Assembly (NCBI GenBank): GCA_002278855.1
Contig: NCGG01000001.1
Location: 62,001 to 126,000, forward strand
DNA: 64,000 bases
Direction of reading: 5' to 3'
Source: Sphingomonadales bacterium 28-55-16
GTDB taxonomy: Bacteria > Pseudomonadota > Alphaproteobacteria > Sphingomonadales > Sphingomonadaceae
The notes under the pieces were generated by a model. It was not told the origin of the DNA and did not search any database. It worked only from the letters and a program-made list of their open reading frames with translations. Every line of letters begins with the position of its first letter. Positions within the stretch are counted from its first letter, which is position 1. The position numbers and the translations under genes were made by a program. Positions 56,610 through 64,000 of the stretch are shown here, piece by piece.

Positions 56610-56740
56610 ATGTTTTTGCTAGCGTAGATTACCGCTTTTGACCACACATCGGCTTGACCTTTTCGGCGTGGAGCGTTAGGGGCAGCGACTTTCGCGGGTC
56701 AGTGATTCCGCATACACTCATTTTATACAGGACATACATC

Positions 56741-57031
56741 ATGGCGCGCATCTGCGAACTCACCGGTAAGGGCCGTCTGGTCGGCAACAATGTGAGCCAC
56801 GCCAACAACAAGACAAAGCGCACATTCTTGCCAAATCTGCAGAATGTTACTCTGTTGTCGGACGCTCTTGAGCAAGGTTATAAGTTTCGCGTGTCGACGC
56901 ATGGCTTGCGTTCGGTTGAGCATGTTGGTGGTCTCGACAACTGGTTGTTGAAGACGTCGGACGAGAAGCTTTCAACCAATGCGCGCAAAGTGAAAAAAGA
57001 AATCGCTAAGAAGCAAAAAGCTGCGGCGTAA
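56741..57031 (+). CDS. rpmB: 50S ribosomal protein L28
   Basis: 96 residues from ATG 56741. [20 protein letters not shown] and [15 protein letters not shown] match the L28 pattern of alphaproteobacteria, and the C-terminus is Lys-rich ([12 protein letters not shown]). A promoter-like TTGACC near 56656 and TATACA close to 56724 precede it. The terminator overlaps the end of the converging phytase-like gene. Confidence 0.98.
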   Translation: MARICELTGKGRLVGNNVSHANNKTKRTFLPNLQNVTLLSDALEQGYKFRVSTHGLRSVEHVGGLDNWLLKTSDEKLSTNARKVKKEIAKKQKAAA

Positions 57032-57069
57032 TGCGATAGGCTGCTGACGCGGCCTTTGACGCAAGCGAA

Positions 57070-58086
57070 TCAAAAGCCGGGGGCAGGTAATGTCACCGGC
57101 TTTTTGCTGTCTGGTTGCCGGGGCAGGCGAAACTTCATCAAAATAGTCCGCTGAAATATGCTGAAATTATTGTCTGAAATGAGCCAGAGGAAAATGTCCT
57201 TGGCCCCGTGCGTGACAGCAATACCCTCCATATTGTCGACGAGCAGCGGGGGGGCAAGCGCCGCGATGACCGGTGCCGACACTGCGCTATCGCGGCTTAT
57301 ATCCTGTGGGTTCAGTATGGACAGCTTGGCTGAAAAACCTTGCGGAAAACCAATCGAACGATTCAAAATGGCGATTCGTCCATCCGGCAACTGGACCCCG
57401 TCGGTCACACGATAACCGGTTGGCGGGCGAAATTTGAACGGCGTGATGCGGGTATCCCGCGCAACTGGGTCACCAGAGAATAACAAAGCAGGGTGCATCC
57501 GGTCATCAACGCTTTCGGCAATTACCAGGAAGCGCCCATCATGTAAGCGGATGATGCTTTCGGCGCCTTTGTTTTTGGGCCAGTCCTGCATCTCGCGCGG
57601 ACGCATTATGCCGGTTTGGCGGACAAAAGACGGGGCGTAGCGCCGAATAGCATGCTTGTGTTCAAAGCTAACCCAATATTGGCCACTCGCGGGATCATAG
57701 GCTATTCCCTCGCTGTCGCGGTCTTTGTAACTCATGCCTGGACCTCGGGAATTTGGCAGCGGCATAATGAAAGGGCGGGTCGTCCGTGAATCATTATCCA
57801 AACCGAACCCGATCAAACTACCCGCGTCGCCGATTCCGACAAAGCGACCGTCTTTCAAAACGGTCAGCGCCGAAATTCCACCAAAGTTCTCATTGCGGCT
57901 ACGCAATTCCCAAGCGGCGATAAATTCAAGGGCACCGACGTTCCGCTGGGCGGGGTTATCAGGATTAAGGGTGAGGCGCCGTAAGCTGATATCTTGGCTG
58001 TAATTGGGGTAAATCGTTCGAACGCCGCCTACGGCCAATACCGCTAACAATATGCATGCGGTGAGACGTTTTAGCTTTTTTAGCAT
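57070..58086 (-). CDS. Phytase-like esterase (PF13449-type) exported protein
   Basis: 338 residues from ATG 58086. Signal peptide MLKKLKRLTACILLAVLAVG. The beta-propeller-like mature part has GISALTVLKDGRFVGIGDAG, SEGIAYDPASGQYWVSFEHK, RFLVIAESVD, and VDNMEGIAVTHGAKDIFLW, matching the esterase-like activity of phytase family. Secreted or periplasmic; substrate unknown. The last codons contain the terminator hairpin used by rpmB in the other direction. Confidence 0.88.
   Translation of the reverse strand: MLKKLKRLTACILLAVLAVGGVRTIYPNYSQDISLRRLTLNPDNPAQRNVGALEFIAAWELRSRNENFGGISALTVLKDGRFVGIGDAGSLIGFGLDNDSRTTRPFIMPLPNSRGPGMSYKDRDSEGIAYDPASGQYWVSFEHKHAIRRYAPSFVRQTGIMRPREMQDWPKNKGAESIIRLHDGRFLVIAESVDDRMHPALLFSGDPVARDTRITPFKFRPPTGYRVTDGVQLPDGRIAILNRSIGFPQGFSAKLSILNPQDISRDSAVSAPVIAALAPPLLVDNMEGIAVTHGAKDIFLWLISDNNFSIFQRTILMKFRLPRQPDSKKPVTLPAPGF
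57072..57105. terminator. Terminator of rpmB inside the 3' end of the phytase-like gene
   Basis: AAAAGCCGG (57072-57080) and CCGGCTTTT (57096-57104) form a nine-pair stem around a 15-base loop, followed by five Ts (57101-57105). It lies 41 bases past the rpmB stop and within the final codons of the opposite gene; the As on its left make it potentially bidirectional. Confidence 0.8.
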
Positions 58087-58250
58087 CGCAGCCCCCAAAG
58101 GATCATCATTTTTTCCTTACAGATGAACACAGAATAACAATCGCATTCAGCTTCGGCTCAGTCCGCGATGTTCATAAGCCAATTATCGGCAAAGCAAATT
58201 ACCTTTCTACCCATGTCGTGCCGAACCTGAACAATCGAAGGAGTATCGAG

Positions 58251-58628
58251 ATGAACAATCTGAAAAAAAGCATCGGTGCGCTGGTTCTTGCAGCGACAGC
58301 CGTCACCGGATTTTCGGCAACGCCTGCTATGGCACGTGAACGCTATAGCGATGGTTATTATGGCCGTGACGACCGTCAGGACCGTTATGAACGCCATGAA
58401 TATCGCCGCGGTGACCGTTATTACCGCAACAACAATCATCGAAGTGATTCCCGTTGCGACAAGGGCACGGGCGGCACGATAATCGGTGCGATTGCAGGCG
58501 GTCTGCTTGGGAACGAAGTCGCGCGTCGCGGCAACAAGACCGAGGGCAGCATTGTGGGTGCCGCGGTCGGCGCCTTGGCTGGTCGCGCCATCGACAAGTC
58601 GGACAACAACTGCCGCCGCTATCGTTAG
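58251..58628 (+). CDS. Glycine-zipper 2TM exported protein
   Basis: 125 residues from ATG 58251 (GGAG upstream). Signal peptide LKKSIGALVLAATAVTGFSA to AMA, then an Arg/Tyr/Asp-rich stretch (DGYYGRDDRQDRYERHEYRR) and a glycine-zipper domain GGTIIGAIAGGLLGNEVARR with GSIVGAAVGALAGRAI. Glycine-zipper proteins sit in the outer membrane or envelope, with roles in envelope stress. Function unknown. Followed by a terminator at 58718. Confidence 0.9.
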   Translation: MNNLKKSIGALVLAATAVTGFSATPAMARERYSDGYYGRDDRQDRYERHEYRRGDRYYRNNNHRSDSRCDKGTGGTIIGAIAGGLLGNEVARRGNKTEGSIVGAAVGALAGRAIDKSDNNCRRYR

Positions 58629-58717
58629 GCTAGCTCAAGATTTTGTCCGTCGGCGTCCCTGAACCTCATGCGGCGCTGGGCAGAATATGCATTCAAGTTT
58701 CGGCTTGCATTGTTAAG

Positions 58718-58746
58718 GCCAGTCTTCGTTTGAAGGCTGGCTTTTT
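58718..58746 (+). terminator. Intrinsic terminator before putA
   Basis: GCCAGTCTTC (58718-58727) and GAAGGCTGGC (58732-58741) form a ten-pair stem with one G-U pair and a GTTT loop, followed by five Ts. It ends the glycine-zipper gene transcript and separates it from putA. Confidence 0.9.
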
Positions 58747-58796
58747 CGTTTCAACTGAAACTTGTCTGCTTCGGCTTTATCCGGCAAAGCGCTCAC

Positions 58797-61766
58797 ATGA
58801 TAGCATCGCTCGAATCTGCTCGTAAATCCATTCGCCCATTCCATCGCATGTCTGAACCAGAGGTCCTTGCGCCTTTGGTGGTTGCGGCAACGGTGGATGG
58901 CCATGCACGCGGAAAGATTATCGCAAACGCGCGCGGCCTGCTCGACGATTTGCGCGCAGCGCAGGCCGATGGCTGGGTAAACTCGTTTCTTCAGCAATAT
59001 CGGCTCGGGACAGAAGAGGGCACGGCATTATTGTCGCTGGCTGAGGCGTTCTTGCGTGTTCCAGACCCGCAAACCGCTGACTTGCTGATTGCGGACAAGC
59101 TGACTGAGGCCGATTGGAGTGACCATAAGGGACAGTCCTCCAGCATGCTGGTGAATAGCGCCACATGGGGGCTGGTTCTTGGTAAAGCCGTTCTTGGCGA
59201 TAGCACAAGCACGCTGAAGCGCTTGATCGCAAAGGCTGGGGAACCATTTGTGCGGCAGGCAGTGGGCGCTGCGATGCGGTTGATGGGGCAGGTTTTTGTC
59301 ATGGGCCGCAACATTGACGAAGCCATGAAACGCATGGAATCCAAGGACAATCGTGGGTTTACGGCAAGTTTCGACATGCTGGGCGAAGCGGCGCGCACAA
59401 AAAAGGATGCCGAGCGCTATTTCGAATCCTACCAAGCCGCGATTGCGGCAGTTGGTCGCAACGCCGCGCGCGGGCACAGCGTTTCCGTCAAATTATCCGC
59501 GCTCCACCCACGTTACGAAACCGCGCAAAGCGCGCAATGTGTGCCAGAACTAACCGACATGGTGCGCGCGCTGGCGCGGTCTGCAGCATCCCTGGGCGTT
59601 CAACTTACGGTTGATGCCGAGGAAGCCGCACGGCTTGAGATGAGCCTCGACATTATTGAACGGGTGTCGCGTGATCCAGAATTGCGCGGTTGGGACGGGC
59701 TTGGCATGGCAGTCCAAGCCTATTCCAAGCGCGCACGCCCCGTCATTGCTTGGGCGGACGCGTTGGGGAAGGATAGTTCGCGTATCATGCAGGTCCGCCT
59801 TGTTAAGGGTGCCTATTGGGACAGCGAAATCAAGCATGCACAGGAACGCGGCCTGAGCGATTTCCCTTTGTTTACGCGTAAGGCAGCGACGGATGTATCC
59901 TATCTTGCCTGCGCACAAGACATGTTTGCGGCGCGCAATATCCGCCCCGCCTTTGCAACGCATAATGCGTTGACGGTTGCGACTATTCTGCAATGGGCGG
60001 GTGATGCGCGCGACTTCGAATTCCAGCGATTGCACGGCATGGGTGAGGGGCTGTTCGAACGTCTGGTGCGAGACGAAGGCTATCATTGCCGCACCTATGC
60101 GCCCGTTGGCGGACACCGCGATCTGTTGGCTTATCTGGTCCGCCGCTTGTTGGAAAATGGCGCAAACAGCAGCTTCGTTCATCAGCTCGCCGATCAATCG
60201 GTGAGTGAGGATGAACTGCTGGCCGATCCGGTCGAAAAAGTCATGGCGGTCGGCGGCACACGACATCCTGCGATCGCAGCGCCTGCGGACCTGTTTCAGC
60301 CAGAGCGCCTAAACAGCACTGGCATTGATCTGGACGACGCGGCCCTATTGAAAGACATCGCAGCAGCGATGGCGTTGCCCATTAAGCTGGACATTGAGTC
60401 CATCGTCCGTCCCGCAGATGCGGTCACTTCGGCGCTTGCGGCATACCCAGCTTGGTCAAGCACGCCCGTCGATGTGCGTGCCGATTGCCTGGATCGCTTG
60501 GCCGATTTGCTGGAGGCCAATCGCAGCCGGTTAATGGCCATTGCCGTACAAGAGGCGCGCAAGACTATTCCCGATGCGCTTTCCGAAGTGCGCGAGGCGA
60601 TCGATTTCTGCCGCTATTACGCCGTGCGCGCGCGCGTTGACTTGGCACCGGTCGAATTGCCGGGCCCAACGGGTGAACGCAATGTCCTGCGCCATGAAGG
60701 CCGCGGCGTGTGGGTTGCGATTGCGCCGTGGAATTTCCCGCTTGCGATTTTTCTGGGGCAAGTGGTTGCTGCCTTGGTTGCTGGCAACACCGTTGTGGCC
60801 AAACCCGCGCCGCAAACGCCAGCGATCGGCAGCCTGGCGGTCGCTCTGGCGCATGAAGCAGGCATTCCCAAGGACGCGTTACAAATTGTGATTGGCAGCG
60901 GTGATGTTGGAGCCGCGCTCACGGCGGACACACGTATCGCTGGCGTGGTTTTTACAGGATCGGTTCCGACTGCAAAAGCGATCGCGCGCAATCTGCTTGC
61001 CGATGATGACCGACCGCTTGTGCCGTTGATCGCCGAAACGGGCGGATTGAACGCTATGGTCGTCGATTCTACGGCCTTGTCAGAACAAGTGGTGCGCGAT
61101 GTCCTATTGTCGGGCTTTCAATCGGCTGGCCAACGCTGCTCGGCATTGCGCCTTTTACTTCTTCAAGAAGATATTGCCGAACACACGCTGGAAATGCTCC
61201 GCGGCGCAATGGATATGCTGAATGTTGGGGATCCGGCGGACCCCGCCACGGATATCGGCCCAGTCATTGACCAAGCCGCTTATGATATGCTGATGGCCTA
61301 TCGCGAAAGCGTTAAGGACCGGATCGTCCACACAGTAGCTGTGCCCGGTGACGGCCTATTCGTTCCCCCGACGGTCATTCGTTTGGATGATGCCAGCGAT
61401 CTCAACCGTGAATATTTCGGTCCCTTGGTTCACGTCGCGACGTGGAAAGCCGGCACGTTGGAAGCGACCATAGCTAAGATCAATGCTAAGGGCTTTGGCC
61501 TTACGATGGGCCTGCATAGCCGAATTGCGGGCAGCGGCATGTTGGTCGAACAATTGGCGCGCGTTGGCAATTTGTACATCAACCGGTCCATGATCGGCGC
61601 TGTGGTGGGGAGCCAGCCCTTTGGTGGTGAAGGCCTTTCGGGCACTGGTCCAAAAGCGGGCGGGCCACATTATCTTTACCGGTTTTGTGCGGAACGCGCG
61701 ACGAGTACCGATACCACCAGCGCGGGGGGAAATGCGTCTTTGCTGTCGCTGGATGACGGCACTTAG
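58797..61766 (+). CDS. putA: Bifunctional proline dehydrogenase / glutamate-semialdehyde dehydrogenase
   Basis: 989 residues. The N-terminal FAD proline dehydrogenase (about 60-470) has RLVKGAYWDSEIKHAQ and ATHNALT; the C-terminal aldehyde dehydrogenase (about 530-975) has APWNFPLAIFLGQVVA and the catalytic Cys in SAGQRCSALRL near 781. It oxidises proline to glutamate with internal channelling of the semialdehyde. It starts at the proline dehydrogenase without a ribbon-helix-helix domain, so it is the minimal type A PutA and cannot self-repress. Start ATG 58797 has no clear ribosome site. Confidence 0.97.
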   Translation: MIASLESARKSIRPFHRMSEPEVLAPLVVAATVDGHARGKIIANARGLLDDLRAAQADGWVNSFLQQYRLGTEEGTALLSLAEAFLRVPDPQTADLLIADKLTEADWSDHKGQSSSMLVNSATWGLVLGKAVLGDSTSTLKRLIAKAGEPFVRQAVGAAMRLMGQVFVMGRNIDEAMKRMESKDNRGFTASFDMLGEAARTKKDAERYFESYQAAIAAVGRNAARGHSVSVKLSALHPRYETAQSAQCVPELTDMVRALARSAASLGVQLTVDAEEAARLEMSLDIIERVSRDPELRGWDGLGMAVQAYSKRARPVIAWADALGKDSSRIMQVRLVKGAYWDSEIKHAQERGLSDFPLFTRKAATDVSYLACAQDMFAARNIRPAFATHNALTVATILQWAGDARDFEFQRLHGMGEGLFERLVRDEGYHCRTYAPVGGHRDLLAYLVRRLLENGANSSFVHQLADQSVSEDELLADPVEKVMAVGGTRHPAIAAPADLFQPERLNSTGIDLDDAALLKDIAAAMALPIKLDIESIVRPADAVTSALAAYPAWSSTPVDVRADCLDRLADLLEANRSRLMAIAVQEARKTIPDALSEVREAIDFCRYYAVRARVDLAPVELPGPTGERNVLRHEGRGVWVAIAPWNFPLAIFLGQVVAALVAGNTVVAKPAPQTPAIGSLAVALAHEAGIPKDALQIVIGSGDVGAALTADTRIAGVVFTGSVPTAKAIARNLLADDDRPLVPLIAETGGLNAMVVDSTALSEQVVRDVLLSGFQSAGQRCSALRLLLLQEDIAEHTLEMLRGAMDMLNVGDPADPATDIGPVIDQAAYDMLMAYRESVKDRIVHTVAVPGDGLFVPPTVIRLDDASDLNREYFGPLVHVATWKAGTLEATIAKINAKGFGLTMGLHSRIAGSGMLVEQLARVGNLYINRSMIGAVVGSQPFGGEGLSGTGPKAGGPHYLYRFCAERATSTDTTSAGGNASLLSLDDGT

Positions 61767-61879
61767 GCTGATATTGCTGCGCAACCCCAGGGTAGTCGCG
61801 GCTGATTAGCCGCTCTATCTGGCGCCAACGGCAATAATGCAGATGGTTGGCGATGTTCCGGCTTTCCATTTTTCGGGTG

Positions 61880-61911
61880 GCAGACAGGCCCGGGTGGAAT
61901 AGCCTGTCTGC
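61880..61911 (+). terminator. Long inverted repeat downstream of putA
   Basis: GCAGACAGGC (61880-61889) and GCCTGTCTGC (61902-61911) are perfect inverted copies around a 12-base loop. It is followed by AATGCTTTTATAAG, a weak T-run. The direct repeat CGGGTGG occurs at 61874-61880 and 61891-61897. It probably ends the putA transcript, with a regulatory role possible. Confidence 0.6.
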
Positions 61912-62024
61912 AATGCTTTTATAAGATTTTGAGTGTCGCATTTTTGTCAAAGCACATGGTTAGCAAAAATTAAGCATTAACATCGGGCTTGCTACGATAT
62001 GATAGTTGGTGGCAAAGGGCATCT

Positions 62025-62207
62025 ATGTCAGGAACAGGAAATAGTCAGCCGCGGCTTGCCGGCGGTATCTTCATCGCTTTTGGGCTATTGATTGGTGTCG
62101 TCTTAGGCGTCGTTTTTGATCAACCCTCCGCAGGGGCAGTGGCCGGCATGGCCGTTGGATCCGCCATTGCGATAGTTATCTGGATTATGGACAGCAAGCG
62201 TCGCTGA
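62025..62207 (+). CDS. Small two-helix membrane protein
   Basis: 60 residues from ATG 62025 (AAAGGG upstream). After a polar start MSGTGNSQPRLAGG come the helices IFIAFGLLIGVVLGVVF and AVAGMAVGSAIAIVIWI. No recognised family. It begins 15 bases before the sorbosone-dehydrogenase-like gene ATG and ends with a basic tail (DSKRR), so the pair is probably co-transcribed. Confidence 0.75.
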   Translation: MSGTGNSQPRLAGGIFIAFGLLIGVVLGVVFDQPSAGAVAGMAVGSAIAIVIWIMDSKRR

Positions 62208-62222
62208 ATAAGGGCTAAATCT

Positions 62223-63545
62223 ATGTGGAAACACGTTCGCAATATCACGTTGATCTTCATTGCACTGGGGCTGATTGGTGCCTGGTATATCACACGCCCG
62301 GACGTTGCGCAGTTGCCGTTGGAGGCCGTAACCGGTCCAACGCCACAGATTACCGCAGGCCGTGAACAGATTTTCCCAACGATCAAGGTTGCTGACGTAG
62401 ACCGCTGGAAAGCGGGCGAAGCGCCAGTTGCAGCGCCCGGACTTGTTGTAGAACGTTTTGCTGAGGGGCTCGATCACCCGCGCAATCTTTACACACTGCC
62501 CAATGGCGATATCTTGGTCGCCGAAACCAACTCACCCCCACGCAAAATGGGCGGCGTTGAAGGCTTTGTCATGAAGTGGCTGATGGGCAAAGCGGGGGCC
62601 GATGTGCCCTCTGCCAATCGTATCACCTTATTGCGCGATGCCAATGGTGACGGCAAGGCGGAGCTGAAAACGCCGTTTCTTACTGGGCTTAATTCACCCT
62701 TTGGCATGGTTCTGATAGGTGACAGATTTTTCGTTGCCAACACTGATGGATTGCTCGTCTTCCCCTATAAAACCGGCGATACGAAGATTACAGAAAAGGG
62801 CAAAGAGCTCACCAAATTCAATGCGCTTGCGCCCAATAATCACTGGACGCGCAACCTTGCAGCATCGCCGGATGGCAAGAAAATCTATATCTCGGTTGGA
62901 TCAAACAGCAATATCGGCGAGCATGGCATGGAAACGGAAAATGGCCGTGCCATGGTGTTCGAATATGACATCGCGAAAGACAAGAAAATCCCGTACGCGA
63001 TTGGTCTGCGCAACCCGGTCGGACTAGGCTGGGATAAAGCTGGCCGTTTATGGGCCGTTGTAAACGAACGGGATATGCTTGGGTCTGACCTTGTACCAGA
63101 CTATCTTGGCTTGGTAGAATTTGGCGCCGATTATGGCTGGCCGCAGCATTATTGGGGTGGTTTCACCGACCTGCGTGTAAAACCATTAAAGCCCGAAAAG
63201 CGGGAATATGAACGGCGCCCTGATTATGCCTTGGGTGTCCATACTGCCCCGCTTGGCCTTGCATTTGGCTATCAGGGCAAATTGGGTGCAGGGCTGACTG
63301 AAGGCGCGTTTGTCGCACGGCACGGCTCCTGGAACCGCAAACCGGTTTCTGGTTATGATGTCATCTTCGTTCCGTTTCCAAAAGGTGAGCCGGCCGGTAA
63401 ACCAGTCAATGTCTTGACGGGCTTCTTGGACAAGGACGGCAATGCACAGGGACGTCCGACGATGCTTGCTTTAGCGAAAGATGGCAATTTGTTGGTCAGC
63501 GATGATGTGGGTAACATCATCTGGCGGGTGCGGGCGAAAAACTAA
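62223..63545 (+). CDS. Sorbosone-dehydrogenase-like PQQ beta-propeller protein
   Basis: 440 residues. An N-terminal signal-anchor NITLIFIALGLIGAWYI precedes the propeller. PRNLYTLPNGDILVAETNSP, NNHWTRNLAASPDGKKIYIS, GLRNPVGLGWDKAGRLWAVV and LVPDYLGLVEFGADYGWPQ match soluble aldose-sugar/sorbosone dehydrogenases that bind PQQ. A periplasmic quinoprotein sugar dehydrogenase is likely; substrate not determinable. A small two-helix protein precedes it. Confidence 0.93.
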   Translation: MWKHVRNITLIFIALGLIGAWYITRPDVAQLPLEAVTGPTPQITAGREQIFPTIKVADVDRWKAGEAPVAAPGLVVERFAEGLDHPRNLYTLPNGDILVAETNSPPRKMGGVEGFVMKWLMGKAGADVPSANRITLLRDANGDGKAELKTPFLTGLNSPFGMVLIGDRFFVANTDGLLVFPYKTGDTKITEKGKELTKFNALAPNNHWTRNLAASPDGKKIYISVGSNSNIGEHGMETENGRAMVFEYDIAKDKKIPYAIGLRNPVGLGWDKAGRLWAVVNERDMLGSDLVPDYLGLVEFGADYGWPQHYWGGFTDLRVKPLKPEKREYERRPDYALGVHTAPLGLAFGYQGKLGAGLTEGAFVARHGSWNRKPVSGYDVIFVPFPKGEPAGKPVNVLTGFLDKDGNAQGRPTMLALAKDGNLLVSDDVGNIIWRVRAKN

Positions 63546-63551
63546 ACTTAG

Positions 63552-64000
63552 TTATATCTTTCGTCCTGCCCGGCCAGCCAGTTCAATGGTGTAGTGCCAT
63601 GCAATCCGGCCGGACCGTCCGCCGCGACCTTGGGCAAAGCCAAGCGCGTCTGCTTCATCCCAGTCCAAGTCAAAATGGCTGGCATAGCTTGCGACCATAT
63701 GCAGATAGGCGTCCTGATTGGGATATTGGAAGCCAAGCTTAAGGCCAAAGCGGTCGGCCAGCGCCAGACTGTCGTCAATCGCATCACGCGCGTTCATGGC
63801 GTCGGCCTGATCGCTGCCGTCGCGCGCAACCATGTTCCGGCGGTTCGATGTAACGCAAAGCCGGACATTGTTTGGACGCGCTTCTACCCCGCCCTCCAGC
63901 AATGACCGCAATAAGCGTGCGTTCTGATCATGCGCTTCAAACGAGATATCGTCGATGAACAAAAGATAGCGCCGCCCCGACGCGCCTAGCTCTTCGAACA
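63552..64000 (-). CDS. DUF815 AAA-type ATP-binding protein (C-terminal part)
   Basis: The frame is open at the right edge, so the N-terminus is missing. The visible 148 codons include RYLLFIDDISFEAHDQNARL (Walker B-like), VRLCVTSNRRNMVARD (sensor-like) and YPNQDAYLHMVASYASHFDL. This matches the DUF815 ATPase family, AAA+ proteins of unknown cellular role. The complete protein would be about 270-300 residues. Ends seven bases from the sorbosone-dehydrogenase-like gene on the opposite strand. Confidence 0.9.
   Translation of the reverse strand, partial: FEELGASGRRYLLFIDDISFEAHDQNARLLRSLLEGGVEARPNNVRLCVTSNRRNMVARDGSDQADAMNARDAIDDSLALADRFGLKLGFQYPNQDAYLHMVASYASHFDLDWDEADALGFAQGRGGRSGRIAWHYTIELAGRAGRKI

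Overview
This window looks like a chromosomal segment from an alphaproteobacterium of the order Sphingomonadales (Sphingomonas, Sphingopyxis or Sphingorhabdus type). That placement is inferred from gene content: a carotenoid operon crtY-crtI-crtB, a very large NAD-dependent glutamate dehydrogenase, a serC-serA-hisZ-purA run, type A PutA without a DNA-binding domain, a MipA/OmpV porin-like protein and many DUF families common in that order. The sequence is dense housekeeping and metabolic DNA. I found no insertion sequence, prophage, CRISPR array, rRNA or tRNA gene.

Layout. 1-5.9 kb: a leftward operon crtY > crtI > LOG-family gene > crtB in which every junction is a 4-base stop/start overlap. 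Divergent to it are a sterol-desaturase-type hydroxylase, a DUF2141 secreted protein overlapping its end, and a MipA-like outer membrane protein. 6-10 kb: an unknown protein, a di-heme cytochrome c peroxidase-like lipoprotein, and thiC behind a TPP riboswitch. 10-15.5 kb: a Stealth-family phosphotransferase, two uncharacterised proteins, a cold-shock protein with a long leader and strong terminator, a zinc-ribbon protein, an unlisted 50-residue membrane protein, DoxX and PhnA-domain proteins, and a Baeyer-Villiger type monooxygenase. 15.7-23.7 kb: peptidases (M17, NlpC/P60, MetAP, M16) with argC and a CinA-like protein. 23.7-30.9 kb: galE-hslV-hslU, a nitrilase, small membrane proteins, an orphan CpaF ATPase and an EamA transporter. 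31-38.5 kb: polA, DUF2171, pheA, cytochrome c, a second LOG-family protein, an extensin-like lipoprotein, and a ferric-reductase-like/PepSY pair. 38.5-44 kb: serC-serA-hisZ-purA. 44-52.4 kb: an MFS transporter, a methyltransferase, a dicarboxylate symporter and the large glutamate dehydrogenase. 52.4-58.6 kb: a 41-residue basic protein, an HD-domain protein with diiron-oxygenase-like ligands, a LytS/LytR-type two-component pair, a dienelactone hydrolase, tadA, rpmB, a phytase-like esterase and a glycine-zipper protein. 58.8-64 kb: putA, a small membrane protein, a sorbosone-dehydrogenase-like protein and a truncated DUF815 ATPase.

Metabolic links are mostly amino-acid and nitrogen flow: glutamate dehydrogenase, proline oxidation to glutamate, a dicarboxylate carrier, serine, arginine, phenylalanine and histidine steps. 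A carotenoid block provides membrane pigments. The most unusual points are the LOG-family gene translationally locked inside the carotenoid operon, the HD protein whose His/Asp pattern resembles mixed-valent diiron oxygenases, the thiC leader with several mutually exclusive pairings, and several clean inverted repeats in divergent promoters. No clearly novel multi-gene system was recognised.
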